NCBI RefSeq assembly: GCF_014633365.1
Contig: NC_068344.1
Location: forward strand, 13,593,669 to 13,657,668
Direction: 5' to 3'
DNA length: 64,000 nt
Source: Diospyros lotus
Lineage: Eukaryota > Streptophyta > Magnoliopsida > Ericales > Ebenaceae
Both the position numbers and the translations under genes were made by a program. Below are positions 11,654 to 22,864 of this stretch, piece after piece (position 1 is the stretch's first letter; every line of letters begins with the position of its first letter). The notes below the pieces were generated by a model. That model did no database searches and had not been told where the DNA came from. It worked only from the letters and a program-made list of their open reading frames with translations.

Positions 11654-12958
11654 GCCAAGTTTTTTTTTTCTAAAAACATAGAGGACTGACCCTATTTTCT
11701 GTTTGTTTTGTTTTCTTGTTTGAGTTTTTTATCTGTTTTGTGTTCTTGGTGAAAAGGTTATCAGTTGTTGATAAGGTTATCAGTTTGGTGTTCTTGGTGA
11801 AAAGCTATTCTGTTCTTGAGATAAACTGATAGCAAGCAGCAACAGAAAAGCCTTATTTGCCTTTTCGATCTTCTTTTTGTTTGTGTGTATTCTCCTTTTA
11901 TGTTTTCTCGTTTCTGGAATCATTTTTGAACCAAGAAGTGGCTGTTAGAGAGGGCTGCACGACCTGCAACTGGAAAAGCAACCCTGAAGCAACTGGAAAA
12001 GCAACCCTGCAGCAACTGAAAAAGCAAAAAGACACCTGCAGTCCTTCTCTTCTCTTCTCTGATTTTCAGTATCACACCTTGTGTCCTTCTCTGGTCTTCA
12101 TGTGCTCTGATAGGCGCTGAAAAGCAAGCTCACACAGCAAGAAGACAACCCTGCAGCAGATCAAGGAGCATAACCGTTTTTCCTTTATTTAGAGAAAGCT
12201 GAATCCCACTTTTTCTGCCTCTGACAGCAGATCACCTGCACAAGAGGATATTCCGTTTTTCTTTCTCACATTTTCCTTTTATTTTCTCTCTTTTAACACT
12301 CCATTCAACGTTGTCTTTACCTTCCACACTAATCTCCCTTTTCTTTTGGCAGATAGGCACCAGCAACTGCAACCAAGAGGAGATCACCCACAGCAGCCTT
12401 CCATTCAGCAGCGGTTTTGACCACCTCCATGACAGATAGCATTATTTAAGGATTGAGCTCGAGATACCGGTGCTATCCTCTTTCTTTCTCATCCCTACTT
12501 GATATTATTTCAAGTCCATATGCTTTCCTTGATGTTTTCTTGCATATAGAATGGTTTCTGAGGCAAAATAGGAGCAGGTTTTGAGGGAAAAAAATCAGTT
12601 TCCCGGTTACTGTTCACAGCTTTCCACTTGCTCCGATTGAGCTGATTTTTGGTGTCCAAAGAAATGGGGGTGTGGGGATGACTCTGCTTCGCGGTGAGGA
12701 GACCCTTTTTTGGCCAAATTCCAACGTTTAGACCACTTTTTGGGCCATTTTGTGTTTCTCAGTGGCTAATTTGGTGTGGTTTTTAGTGTTTTTAGGTCCC
12801 TTAGTGTTTTTGTGTTGAAATTTTGTGAAAAATTGCATAAAAAAATCATCTAAGGGCCTCTTGTTTGACCTGTTTTTGTGTTTTTGTGTTTTTGACTTTT
12901 TGAGTTCTTGGTATGCATAGGCCATTTTGTGTGCTGTTTTTGTGTTGATCTCTAGTGC
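11654..12958 (+). other. Athila untranslated leader
   Basis: This is 1.3 kb between the PBS and gag with no credible ORF. It contains short tandem copies of AAGCAACCCTGCAGCAACTG-like sequence at about 11965-12030. Long leaders are usual in Athila elements. Confidence 0.6.
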
Positions 12959-14632
12959 ATGACCAGGTCATCTAAGAAAACATTACTTGACTTGGATCTT
13001 GAATTAGAGAACACTCTTAGAAGGCAAGCTAGAGAGCTTAAGTCTCGGGATAGGATTGACCCTAATAGTGTGTCTAATACTTCATCCGAACCTATTCCAA
13101 AATTCATCAATATGGCAGATAATGGTAATGGCAATAATGGCAATGGCAATGGCAATAATGGTAATGGAAATAATGGTAATCATGGTCATTTGGATGGTAG
13201 AACCATTAGAGAGCTGGCTGCACCTGATGTGCATTATCAGCCCCTATGTATTCAATACCCACAGTTGGATGCTAACTTTGAACTCAAATCTGGACTGATC
13301 CATTTGTTGCCCAAGTTTCATGGTCTTGTAGGAGAGGATCCGCACAAGCATCTAAAAGAATTTCATGTTGTTTGCTCAACCATGCGGCCACAAGGAGTAG
13401 ATGAAGAGCAAATCAAGCTAAGAGCCTTTCCATTCTCACTTGATGGATCAGCCAAGGATTGGTTGTATTACCTGCCACCAGCTGCTATTACCAGCTGGGA
13501 TGGATTGAAAAGGATCTTCCTGGAAAAATTCTTTCCAGCCTCCAGAACAGCATCAATAAGGAAGGAAATTTGTGGTATAAGGCAGATAAGTGGTGAGACT
13601 CTACATGAGTACTGGGAGAGATTCAAGAAGTTGTGTTCCAGCTGTCCTCACCATCAGATAAGTGACCAACTCCTAGTTCAATATTTCTATGAAGGTCTAA
13701 TCCCCATGGACAGATACTTGGTAGATGCTGCAAGTGGAGGAGCCTTGGCAGAGAAGACCCCAACAGCTGCACAAGAGCTGATATCAAAGATGGCACAAAA
13801 TGCCCAGCAGTTTGGCACCAGAATTAACACTCCTACAAAAGCCATCAATGAAGTCAATGTGGCTGCCACTATGGACCAGCAGAGGATGGAAAACAAGCTT
13901 GAGGAATTAGCTTCCATGGTCAGGCAGTTGGCATTAGAGAGAAAGCAACCCCAGCAGCAGCTTTGTGGCATTTACTCCTTGCCATCCCATACAACAGACC
14001 AATGCCCACAGTTGCAAGAAAATAATGAATCTGTTGCTGGCATCTTCCCTGGTAGACCATTCCTGCAGCACAATCCACCTTTCCAGCAGCAGCCACAACA
14101 CAAGTATGATCCATACTCAGCCACCTACAATCCAGGTTGGAGAGACCATCCGAACCTCAGATATGGCAACCCTTCCAATCAACATGTGCACCAGCAGCAG
14201 CCATACCAGAATCAACCATTTCAGCAGAGGTTCCATCCTTCAATTTCAAGCAACCATGCTCCACCACCAAGGCCAAACCAAGCCATGCAACAAGCACCAC
14301 CATTACCCAAGTCAGAACCTAGCTTGGATGACCTTGTCAAGCAATTAGCAGCCAACACACTCCAATTCCAACAGAGAACAGAAACCACCATTCAAAATTT
14401 GGAGACCCAAATAGGCCAGCTAGCCACAAACATCAATGAGTTAAGGAGTCAAGGTTCGGGGCAGCTTCCTTCACAACCAGTTGCCAATCCAAGGGGTAAT
14501 GTTAGTGCCATCATGCTTCGAAGTGGGAAAGAAGTGATCATCCCAACCCCTCCACCATTATCAAACATGGAGCAGAATGTAGAGGAGCAGAATGTAGAGG
14601 GTAGCAAAGAGCAGCAACCCTCCTCAGTCTAA
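12959..14632 (+). CDS. Athila gag (truncated by in-frame stop)
   Basis: This encodes the capsid/nucleocapsid polyprotein that packages retrotransposon RNA in cytoplasmic particles. The start ATG at 12959 opens a 557-codon frame. An Asn/Gly repeat (GNGNNGNGN) lies at about residues 58-78. The Athila capsid core follows at about 80-270, with motifs such as LLPKFHGLVGEDPHKHLKEF, FPFSLDGSAKDWLYYLPP and FFPASRTASIRKEI. The remainder is Gln/Pro-rich. It has no classic CCHC knuckle, only GIYSLPSHTTDQCPQL. The frame ends at a TAA (14630-14632), beyond which the same frame continues into protease, so this stop is probably a lesion inside one gag-pol ORF. Confidence 0.85.
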   Translation: MTRSSKKTLLDLDLELENTLRRQARELKSRDRIDPNSVSNTSSEPIPKFINMADNGNGNNGNGNGNNGNGNNGNHGHLDGRTIRELAAPDVHYQPLCIQYPQLDANFELKSGLIHLLPKFHGLVGEDPHKHLKEFHVVCSTMRPQGVDEEQIKLRAFPFSLDGSAKDWLYYLPPAAITSWDGLKRIFLEKFFPASRTASIRKEICGIRQISGETLHEYWERFKKLCSSCPHHQISDQLLVQYFYEGLIPMDRYLVDAASGGALAEKTPTAAQELISKMAQNAQQFGTRINTPTKAINEVNVAATMDQQRMENKLEELASMVRQLALERKQPQQQLCGIYSLPSHTTDQCPQLQENNESVAGIFPGRPFLQHNPPFQQQPQHKYDPYSATYNPGWRDHPNLRYGNPSNQHVHQQQPYQNQPFQQRFHPSISSNHAPPPRPNQAMQQAPPLPKSEPSLDDLVKQLAANTLQFQQRTETTIQNLETQIGQLATNINELRSQGSGQLPSQPVANPRGNVSAIMLRSGKEVIIPTPPPLSNMEQNVEEQNVEGSKEQQPSSV

Positions 14633-17600
14633 GAAGCCAAGCAGCCAAACTCCAGCTATCAAGAACAAGGAGAGTTTTCCAACATCCAGCCTCTGCCATT
14701 CCCACATCGAGCAACACAAAACAAGAAAAAAGCAGAGGCCGAATTGGATAAAGAGATTCTGGAAACATTCCAGAAAGTTGAAGTCAACATCCCCCTCCTT
14801 GAAGCCATCAGACAGATCCCCAAGTATGCAAAATTTCTCAAAGATTTGTGTACTCACAAGAGGAAGCTTAAGGGGAATGAGAAGGTCAACTTTGGGAGGA
14901 ATGTTTCAGCTCTCATACAACCTGCCATGCCAAGGAAGTGCAAAGATCCAGGGACGTTTTCCATTCCTTGTACTATAGGAGACATGCAATTTAGCAATGC
15001 TTTACTAGATTTAGGTGCATCCATTAATGTCATGCCTAACTCTATATATGCTTCATTGCAGTGTGGTCCTTTGAAGCCAACATGAGTGATTGTCCAGCTA
15101 GCCAACAGAAGCATAGCCTACCCATCTGGAGTCTTGGAGGATGTCCTGGTTAAGGTTAAGGATTGCATCTTCCCTGCTGATTTTTATGTTTTAAATATGA
15201 AAGATGATAACACACATGAGCATGCACCTCTCATCCTAGGTAGACCATTTTTAAAAACTGCAAGGACTATCATCAATGTGCATGAGGGTACACTTTCCAT
15301 GGAATTTGCTGGTAGCACCATTCATTTTAACATACTTGATGCCATGAAATATCCCTCTGAAGATCATTCCACCTTGTAAGTTAACTTGATTCAATTGTTG
15401 GTTGATGAAGCATGCATTAAGTCTTGTGATTTGATTGATGCATTCCCCACTATTCATGACCTTCTAGATTCCTTCATCTGTCCTGATTGTAGTAATGAGA
15501 GTGATCGATGTGATGCATGTTATGAGATTGCTGCATTTCTAGATAACCATCATTCTGAAGTTGAAAATGAGCATGCACATCCTGATCTTCATGGTTTCCC
15601 TATAGAGGATATTGTTTCTACTAACCTTGCTGCCATTGAGTTAGAGTTGCAGTCAAATAGGTCAGCCCCCTCTTTGCAGCAGCCACCCACCATTCAATGC
15701 AAGCCTTTGCCTCAACACCTCAAGTATGCATTCTTGGAGAAAGATGAGAAGCTGCCAGTCATCATTGCAAATAACTTGTAGCCTGAGCAAGAGAGAAAGT
15801 TGCTGGATGTGCTGAAAAATAATAAGAAAGCAATTGGGTGGACTTTAGCAGACATAACTGGAATCAGCCCATCTGTTTGCATGCTCCGTATCTTATTGGA
15901 TGAAGGAGAAAAACCAGCAAGGCAGCCTCAAAGAAGACTTAACCCAACCATTCTTGATGTGGTAAAACAGGAGGTAAGTAAATTACTTGCAGCCGGCATT
16001 ATTTACCCTATTTCTGACAGCAAGTGGGTGTGTCCCGTGCAGGTTGTTCCAAAAAAGACGGGCATCACGGTGGTCCCAAATGAACAGAATGAGCTTATCC
16101 CCATGAGAGTGCAGAACAGCTGGAGAGTCTGCATTGATTATAGAAAGCTGAACCAAGCAACCAGAAAGGATCATTTTCCCCTCCCATTCATTGATCAGAT
16201 GTTGGAGAGGTTGGCTGGTAAGTCACACTATTGTTTCCTTGACGGTTTTTCTGGATACTTTCAGATTTGCATAGCCCCAGAGGATCAAGAGAAGACCACC
16301 TTCACCTGCCCCTTTGGCACATTCGCTTATAGGAGAATGCCTTTCGGTCTATGTAATGCTCCAGGTACCTTTCAGCGATGCATGGTAAGTATATTTTCAG
16401 ATTTTCTAGAGCATTGCATGGAAGTGTTCATGGATGATTTTTCAGTTTATGGCACTTCTTTTGATGATTGCTTGGTTAGCTTGGGTAGAGTCCTAGAGAG
16501 ATGCATTGAAAAGAACCTTGTTTTAAATTTTGAAAAATGTCATTTCATGGTAGAACAAGGAATTGTTTTAGGGCATGTTCTGTCTAAGAAGGGTATAGAA
16601 GTGGATCAGTCTAAGGTTGATGTTATTGCTTCATTGCCTTACCCCACCTCTGTGAGGGAGGTGCGTTCTTTCCTTGGCCATGCAGGATTTTACAGGAGGT
16701 TCATCAAGGATTTCAGCAAGATTGCACTTCCACTTTCCCACCTTCTCCAGAAAGAAGTGACCTTCCACTTTGATGAGCAGTGCAAGCGGGCATTTGAGGA
16801 ACTGAAGAGTCGATTGATTTCTCCACCCATCATACAGCCACCCGACTGGGAGTTGCCCTTCGAGTTGATGTGCGACGCCTCTAACTTTGCAGTGGGTGCC
16901 GTCCTTTCCCAGCGTGTGGAGAAGAAGTCACATGTCATTGCCTATGCCTCGCGCACCTTGGATGCTGCTCAAGCAAACTACACCACGACTGAGAAGGAGC
17001 TTTTAGCTATTGTGTTTGCTTTAGATAAATTTCGCTCCTATCTTCTGGGTTCTAATGTTGTCGTGTTTTCTGATCATGCAGCCTTGAAATACCTATTGAA
17101 GAAGCCCGATGCTAAGCCCAGGTTGATACGGTGGATGCTCCTACTTCAGGAGTTCAATGTGGAGATAAAAGATAAGAGTGGGGCCGAGAACCTAGTAGCT
17201 GATCATTTGAGCAGGGTCCCTCCTTCTTCAGATTCCACATTCATGTACTCCCAGCCTATCAGGGATGATTTCCCAGATGAGCTATTATACCACATTCATG
17301 GTATTGAGCCCTGGTATGCTGATTTGGTAAATTATTTAGTTGCTTCTGAATTACCTGCATATTTTAAGAAGGAACAGCTAAATAAATTTAAGAGTCAGGC
17401 TCCGTATTATGTGTGGGATGATCCCTATCTGTGGCGCATGTGTAGTGACCAGGTCATCAGGAGATGTGTGCCTAACCATGAGTTTGCATCTGTCTTAAAT
17501 TTTTGTCACACACTTGCATGTGGTGGTCACTTTGGTCCCCAACGTACAGCTAGGAAAGTCCTAGATTCTGGATTATATTGGCCCTCACTCTTTAAGGATT

Positions 17601-18604
17601 CATATGAGTTCTGTAAGAATTGCACACGTTGCCAACACACAGGCACTATATCACGTAGGAATGAAATGCCTCAACAACCCTTATTATTTTGTGAAATCTT
17701 TGATGTTTGGGGCATTGACTTCATGGGTCCATTTCCTGTGTCATTTGGTTATGTGTACATTCTGTTAGCTGTGGATTATGTTTCTAAGTGGGTGGAAGCT
17801 AAAGCCACCAGGACTGATGATGCTTCTGTGGTTGCAGATTTTGTTCGTTCTCACATCTTTTGCAGGTTTGGCATGCCCAGGGCCATCATCAGCCACCAAG
17901 GATCCCACTTTTGCAATAGAAAGATGGACACCCTACTTCGTAAGTATGGGGTAATACACAAAGTGGCGACTCCTTATCATCCACAAACTAATGGGCAAGC
18001 TGAAGTCTCAAATAGGGAGATCAAGTAGATTTTGGAGAAGACTGTCCAGCCCAATAGGAAAGACTGGAGCCAGAGATTAGAAGATGCGCTATGGGCCTAC
18101 CGCACTGCCTACAAAACCCCCATCGGCATGTCCCCCTATAGGTTGGTTTTTGGAAAAGCATGTCACTTGCCGGTGGAAGTGGAGCATAAGGCATATTGGG
18201 CGGTGAAGCAATGCAATATGGACATCAGTCAACCGGGGTCCCAAAGAAAGCTCCAACTTCAAGAGCTTGAGGAGATTAGGATGGACGCATATGAGAACTC
18301 ACGCATCTACAAGGAGAAGACCAAGGCTGTGCATGACAAGCTTATTGTGAGGAAGACATTCGAAGTTGGCCAGAAAGTTCTGCTATACAATTCCCGTCTC
18401 AAGTTGATGCCCGGTAAGTTACGTTCTCGTTGGACTGGTCCTTTCATAGTTATTCATGTTTTTCCCTTTGGTGCAATTGCAATCAAGGACGAGTCCAATG
18501 CAAAGCAATTCACAGTGAACGGGCAGCGGCTTAAGCCATTCTACGAGAGCTTTCAGGAGCATATTGTGGAGGAGCTGCATCTCCTCAACGCCACCTCCAT
18601 TTGA
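14633..18604 (+). pseudogene. Athila pol (PR-RT-RNase H-INT), interrupted by stops
   Basis: The frame is the same as gag, with further in-frame stops at 15083 (TGA), 15377 (TAA), 15779 (TAG) and 18026 (TAG). There is no frameshift in about 4 kb. Protease: DLGASINVMP near 15008. Reverse transcriptase: [20 protein letters not shown] near 16138 and FMDD near 16428. RNase [14 protein letters not shown] near 16873. Integrase: an HHCC-type zinc region at about 17505-17640. In the DDE core the first Asp (17717) and the Glu (18002) are present, but the position expected to be the second Asp reads His (CAC, 17894-17896). The enzyme would thus be inactive even without the stops. All five stops in gag-pol could have arisen by C-to-T change. 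Confidence 0.9.
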
Positions 18605-18692
18605 TACCTCAGGCTGTTTCTCTCTCCCTAGTATTTTACATTTACTTGTCCTATTCTTTATTGGAATTGCATGTTTACATTGAGGGCAATGT

Positions 18693-18713
18693 AAAGTCTA
18701 AGTGTGGGGGGAG
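18693..18713 (+). other. internal polypurine-tract copy
   Basis: AAAGTCTAAGTGTGGGGGG is followed by AG. It nearly duplicates the terminal PPT 1.15 kb downstream, including the same 11-base lead-in. Confidence 0.6.
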
Positions 18714-19837
18714 GCAGCATTCTTATTTTAGCAGCATTTTCTTTATCTTTTCATATTTCTTTTTCCTTGGGTTTAGTTGAGTCTGTTTTGCGTGGAAATG
18801 CAAGTTAAGCAATTAAGTCTAAAAGAACCCAGCATGATTAGAACTTCGATCTTATCTTCCTTGATTTCAAGTGACTTGGCAATGAGTTTGATTTGATAGA
18901 TTGATTAGGTAGTCTACAGCCGTGAGGATTTTGAGCCTATTGTCTTTCTTGTGTGTGCATTCACCTATCATGATCTCCACTCTAGAACTTGTTTGATTCT
19001 TGGTTGAGGCTATATTTGTTCATGCATTACTCAAACATGATTAAGGCATTCTTTCTTGTCCCCATTTGGCCATTTTGTTATTCAAAAAAAAAAAAAAAAG
19101 AATCAATCAATCCCTTTCGTTTGCCACTTAGAGCCATCATTTTTACCCTTCATTTTCATACACCCTTTTTGGACCTTCCAACCTTAGGAAGAGGAATATT
19201 AAGTGCATTCTAGAGAGATTGAATTCATCAAGCAAGTCATAAGGCCAAAGGCCATTTGCATCCATGAAAAAGAAAAAGAAAAAGCAAGAAAATGATAGAA
19301 TGGTGAGAATGAGCGTAAAACGCACTCATCTCTACCAAAAAAAAAAAAAAAAGAAAGCAAAGACAAAGCGTAAAACGCACTCAACCGAATAAAGATGCAA
19401 TGTTTTTCATAATGCTTGGAAATTCTATCTCTTGATCTTGGAGTTGGCATGTTTTCCTTCATTGTTGTCTTTCCATTTCTTTCTTCCCCACATTACAACC
19501 CTGAATAAGCCCTTTTGATTTGTGGCATGCATGTGACATGGATAGTGGAGATTGAGAAGATAAACAAGCTTATGGTAGTGGAATTGTGATTGGGTGAATT
19601 TGAGCGAAACAGTCACCACCACCTCTTGAGAGATTTTTGAGCATACACTTGTCCTGTGAGAGGCTTCTACTTTTGATTTGTCTTATTGAATGAATTTCCA
19701 TATCACTTGTTTTCTTGGAAGTAGAGGAAAGATGATCTTTGAATGATGAATTCTCGAAGACTTACCTTGCATCTGATTTCTGTTTTTCCACATTTTTATT
19801 CTTGAGTCATAGAGTCTAGTGTTTTGCCCAGGAGTGC

Positions 19838-19859
19838 AAAAGTCTAAGTATGGGGGAAT
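19838..19859 (+). other. Athila polypurine tract
   Basis: AAAGTCTAAGTATGGGGGAA lies directly against the 3' LTR and is the expected plus-strand primer site. Confidence 0.8.
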
Positions 19860-21019
19860 TGATAGCATGCATATTTATACTATATTTTGGCATTTCACCT
19901 CAGTCTTATTAGGCCATTTGAAGTAATTTTTGCTGATATTTCATTGTTTCTATTTTATTATGCTTCAAATCATCCTTACACTATTTTCTATCTTACTTCT
20001 ATGGATCCAGGCTTTAGGGAATGTTGGATGGACTAGAGAAGTGGCTCAACTAAAGGAGCTTAGGCTCACTTTCAAGGAGCAGACTTGGGCTGCTCAATTT
20101 TGCTGTTTTTGGGCTCACTTATTTTCTGTTGGGCTAGGCCCAACCCTAGCCTTCCTAGCTCTTCATTTCTTAGCCATGTATTTGAGGCCTCTTAGCACTC
20201 ATATTCATGAGGAGGGAAGAAAAAAGAGAGAGGATTCTGGCCGTTTTTGATTGTTAGCATTTTCTGTTTCCTTCATCTTTTGTTCCACTTTGTTTTCCTT
20301 GCTGTAATGATAGGCTAGAGCATTTATAACCGGTTGTGTATTTTGAATCCATGTGGAATCTGAGTCCCGGATGAGCTACAAAAACCTGGTTTGTTTGTTT
20401 TAATCTTGTTCATTTCCATTTGGTTTAGTTTGAGCAAATTTGTGAATGCATGGAGTTCATGGCAGGTTTGTGTGAATTTGCATGGTTTCATTTTCTGTTA
20501 AATGCTTAAGAGAACAGAATGTTATAGCCGGTTGGTATAACATCTCGGAAATGAATATTATGTGCTTGAACGGTTGTTCTTGCATAGGTCCGGATAGGTT
20601 GAATAGAGAGTGGATGGTTGCATTTTGTTTATAGGAGGTTTCTATATTCATTTTGTTATTCCAATCATTCTAATCCTTGGACGGTTGTTGAGGATGCTTT
20701 AAGTTTGATATCCAGAGATTAAAACACCTAACAAGCTAAGATTTATAGAGTGGACGAGGAAGATTTCATAGAGGGGACAAATACACAGCCGGTTGCATTT
20801 CTTGTACTGATTTTTCATCCATCCTTGTTTTTCTGTTTTGTTAATTAGTTTTCTGTCAAACCCCCCCCCCCCAAACAAACTGTTGGTTATATTGGTTCTT
20901 CTTGTTCATAGAGGAAAGTGAGGCTCCTTGTGAGAGATGACCTAGGGTGCACTTTGCTGCAAACTAGAGAAGAGACATATAGATCTCTAATTCTGGAGTG
21001 GTTCGACAATCGCTCGCCA
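19860..21019 (+). repeat. Athila 3' LTR
   Basis: This LTR is 1160 bp. Its length difference from the 5' LTR equals the poly-C run difference (12 versus 15 C). I noticed five A/G or A/T substitutions between the copies. Confidence 0.95.
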
Positions 21020-21024
21020 CATAC

Positions 21025-21143
21025 CTCCTCAAGTTTTGAAACATAGTATCCTGCAAGCCAAAGTTTTCAAGTTATTTAAAAATTTACCCAAATCCCAATT
21101 CACCCCCCTCTCGGGATATACTTGCCATTATATAGAACTAACA
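21025..21143 (+). repeat. Sirevirus 5' LTR, second segment
   Basis: This continues the LTR after the Athila insertion and aligns with 34098-34216 in the 3' LTR. It ends TATAGAACTAACA. Confidence 0.88.
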
Positions 21144-21145
21144 AT

Positions 21146-21157
21146 TGGTATCAGAGC
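21146..21157 (+). other. Sirevirus primer binding site
   Basis: TGGTATCAGAGC, two bases after the LTR, is complementary to the 3' end of initiator Met-tRNA, the usual Copia primer. Confidence 0.88.
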
Positions 21158-21209
21158 GCAAGGTCTCTAAGTGTTTTGTAGGTTTAACCACCAAAGAGCA
21201 AAGATCCAA

Positions 21210-22850
21210 ATGGCACTCAACACCGACTTTAAGTTGGAAGGACAAAACACCTCAAGACCACCCTATTTCGACAGTTCAAACTACACCTACTGGAAAACAA
21301 GAATAAGGTATTTCTTAATGCAAAATACTGAACTATGTACATGCATATCTAGTATGGTTACACTTCCGGAACCTCCTACGGAAACTTGGAATGAACAACA
21401 AAAACAAATAAATGAGTTAAATGCTAGAGCTGTAAATATATTACATTGTGCATTAAGTCCAACTGAGTTTAATAGAATAATTTCTTGTACTACGGCAAAA
21501 GAAATTTCGGATCACTTAGAAGTAACACATGAAGGAACCAAGAAAGTGAAAAGCACTAAAATTGCAATCCTTACTAGTGAATACCAAAATTTTGTAATGA
21601 ATACTAGTGAATCCATTAAGGAGATGTTCACAAAATTTAATAACATCGTAACTAACTTGCAAGCTCTAGGAAAAACAATCACCACAGAAGAAAAAGTTCA
21701 AAAGATCTTAGGAAGTCTACCATCTATTTGGGAACCTAAAGTCACGGCCATAGAAGAAGCTAAAGACACATCTACACTTACAATGGATGATTTACTAAGC
21801 TCACTATTGACTCATGAGATTAAACTAAACAGAAAAGAATCAAATGAGCTCAAAATGAAATCATTAGCATTCAAGACCAAAGAAGAAGATGAAAGTGAAA
21901 CAAATGATGAAGATGAAGAACTTACTCTACTCACAAAACGTTTTAATAAGTTTATGAGAAAAGGAAAATTTCCCAAGAGAAAACCATACGAAAACAAGAA
22001 ATTCTCTAAGGATACTCCCTATGAATTAAAATGTTTTGAGTGTAAGAAACCAGGACATATCAAGGCAGATTGTCCTCAATACAAAAAGCTGAAAAGGAAC
22101 AAGAAGAAGAAGTCACTAGCTACATTGAATGAAGAAGATTCCCTCTCCTCCGATTCAAGTCAACAAGAAGAAGCTACAAATTTTTATCTTATGGCACATG
22201 AAGAAAATGAGGTAACTTCATGCTCATCTAGTAGCAACTCTCTTTCATTCAATTCCTTACAAGATGAATACAACTTACTGTTAGAAACATATAACAAAAT
22301 GTTGGCTAAAAACAAAGTTCTGAAAAATGTCTTAATAATCAAAGAAAGAGAATGTAATAATCTTAAGATTGCATATGATGATTTAGAACAGATAATTGAA
22401 CAAAAGAATAATGAAAATGTAAACATAAAGATCAAACTTTCAGAATTAAAAAAGAAGAACAATGATCTATTAGATTCATTTGAAAAATTATTAAAAGGAA
22501 AGAAAAAGATGGAAATAATTTTGGGAAATCGAAAACCATTTGGGGATAAAAGAGCTCTTGGATACATAGATGATATGCCATCTACCTCAACAATTATATT
22601 TGTTAAAGAAAAATCTTCGAACAAACCCCATTCATTTAGAAAACATGTTGTCCAACATAATCAAGATCTTTATAAAAGAACAAATTTAACTTGTCATTAT
22701 TGTAACAAAAAGGGACACCATATCAAGCAATGTTTTTATAGAAAAAATGCTCATAGATTAAATTTGAAGTGGATTCCAAAAGTTAACAATGATGTGTTTA
22801 CTAACATTGATGGACCAAAAAGGATTTGGGTACCAAAAGTACCAATATGA
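21210..22850 (+). CDS. Sirevirus gag, open 546-codon frame
   Basis: This is the structural polyprotein of the particle. I chose the ATG at 21210 (MALNTDFKLEGQ) rather than an upstream GTG in the same frame. The N-terminal Copia gag region (about residues 1-210) is followed by an acidic segment. A first CCHC knuckle, CFECKKPGHIKADC, lies near residue 275. A long charged coiled-coil region (about 355-430) precedes a second knuckle, CHYCNKKGHHIKQC, near 494, and a C-terminus WVPKVPI. Two knuckles plus a coiled coil is the Sirevirus layout. The frame is intact although pol and the env-like ORF of the same element are broken. A stop at 22848 and an intervening stop in the pol frame (22862) separate it from pol. 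Confidence 0.88.
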   Translation: MALNTDFKLEGQNTSRPPYFDSSNYTYWKTRIRYFLMQNTELCTCISSMVTLPEPPTETWNEQQKQINELNARAVNILHCALSPTEFNRIISCTTAKEISDHLEVTHEGTKKVKSTKIAILTSEYQNFVMNTSESIKEMFTKFNNIVTNLQALGKTITTEEKVQKILGSLPSIWEPKVTAIEEAKDTSTLTMDDLLSSLLTHEIKLNRKESNELKMKSLAFKTKEEDESETNDEDEELTLLTKRFNKFMRKGKFPKRKPYENKKFSKDTPYELKCFECKKPGHIKADCPQYKKLKRNKKKKSLATLNEEDSLSSDSSQQEEATNFYLMAHEENEVTSCSSSSNSLSFNSLQDEYNLLLETYNKMLAKNKVLKNVLIIKERECNNLKIAYDDLEQIIEQKNNENVNIKIKLSELKKKNNDLLDSFEKLLKGKKKMEIILGNRKPFGDKRALGYIDDMPSTSTIIFVKEKSSNKPHSFRKHVVQHNQDLYKRTNLTCHYCNKKGHHIKQCFYRKNAHRLNLKWIPKVNNDVFTNIDGPKRIWVPKVPI

Positions 22851-22864
22851 TATGTTTTTTGTAG

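Larger units (their letters stand above)
18605..19859 (+). other. Athila 3' untranslated region, no env ORF
   Basis: This is non-coding. It holds two A-rich runs (19084 and 19338), two copies of GCGTAAAACGCACTCA (about 19312 and 19368), and two polypurine tracts. Many Athila elements carry an env-like ORF here; none is present. Confidence 0.7.
10467..21019 (+). mobile_element. Athila-lineage Ty3/gypsy element (10.55 kb)
   Basis: LTRs at 10467-11629 and 19860-21019 begin TGATAGCATGC and end CGCTCGCCA. The target duplication is CGTAC on the left (10462-10466) and CATAC on the right (21020-21024), one mismatch. The uninterrupted homologue in the Sirevirus 3' LTR shows the empty site. The PBS TGGCGCCATTGCCGGGGA at 11636 is of the tRNA-Asp type typical of Athila/Tat. 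Gag-pol is one reading frame with five in-frame stops and no frameshift. There is no env-like ORF; 1.25 kb of non-coding DNA precedes the 3' LTR. The integrase has lost one catalytic acidic residue. I saw about five LTR substitutions plus a poly-C length difference, so the insertion is recent. Confidence 0.93.
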
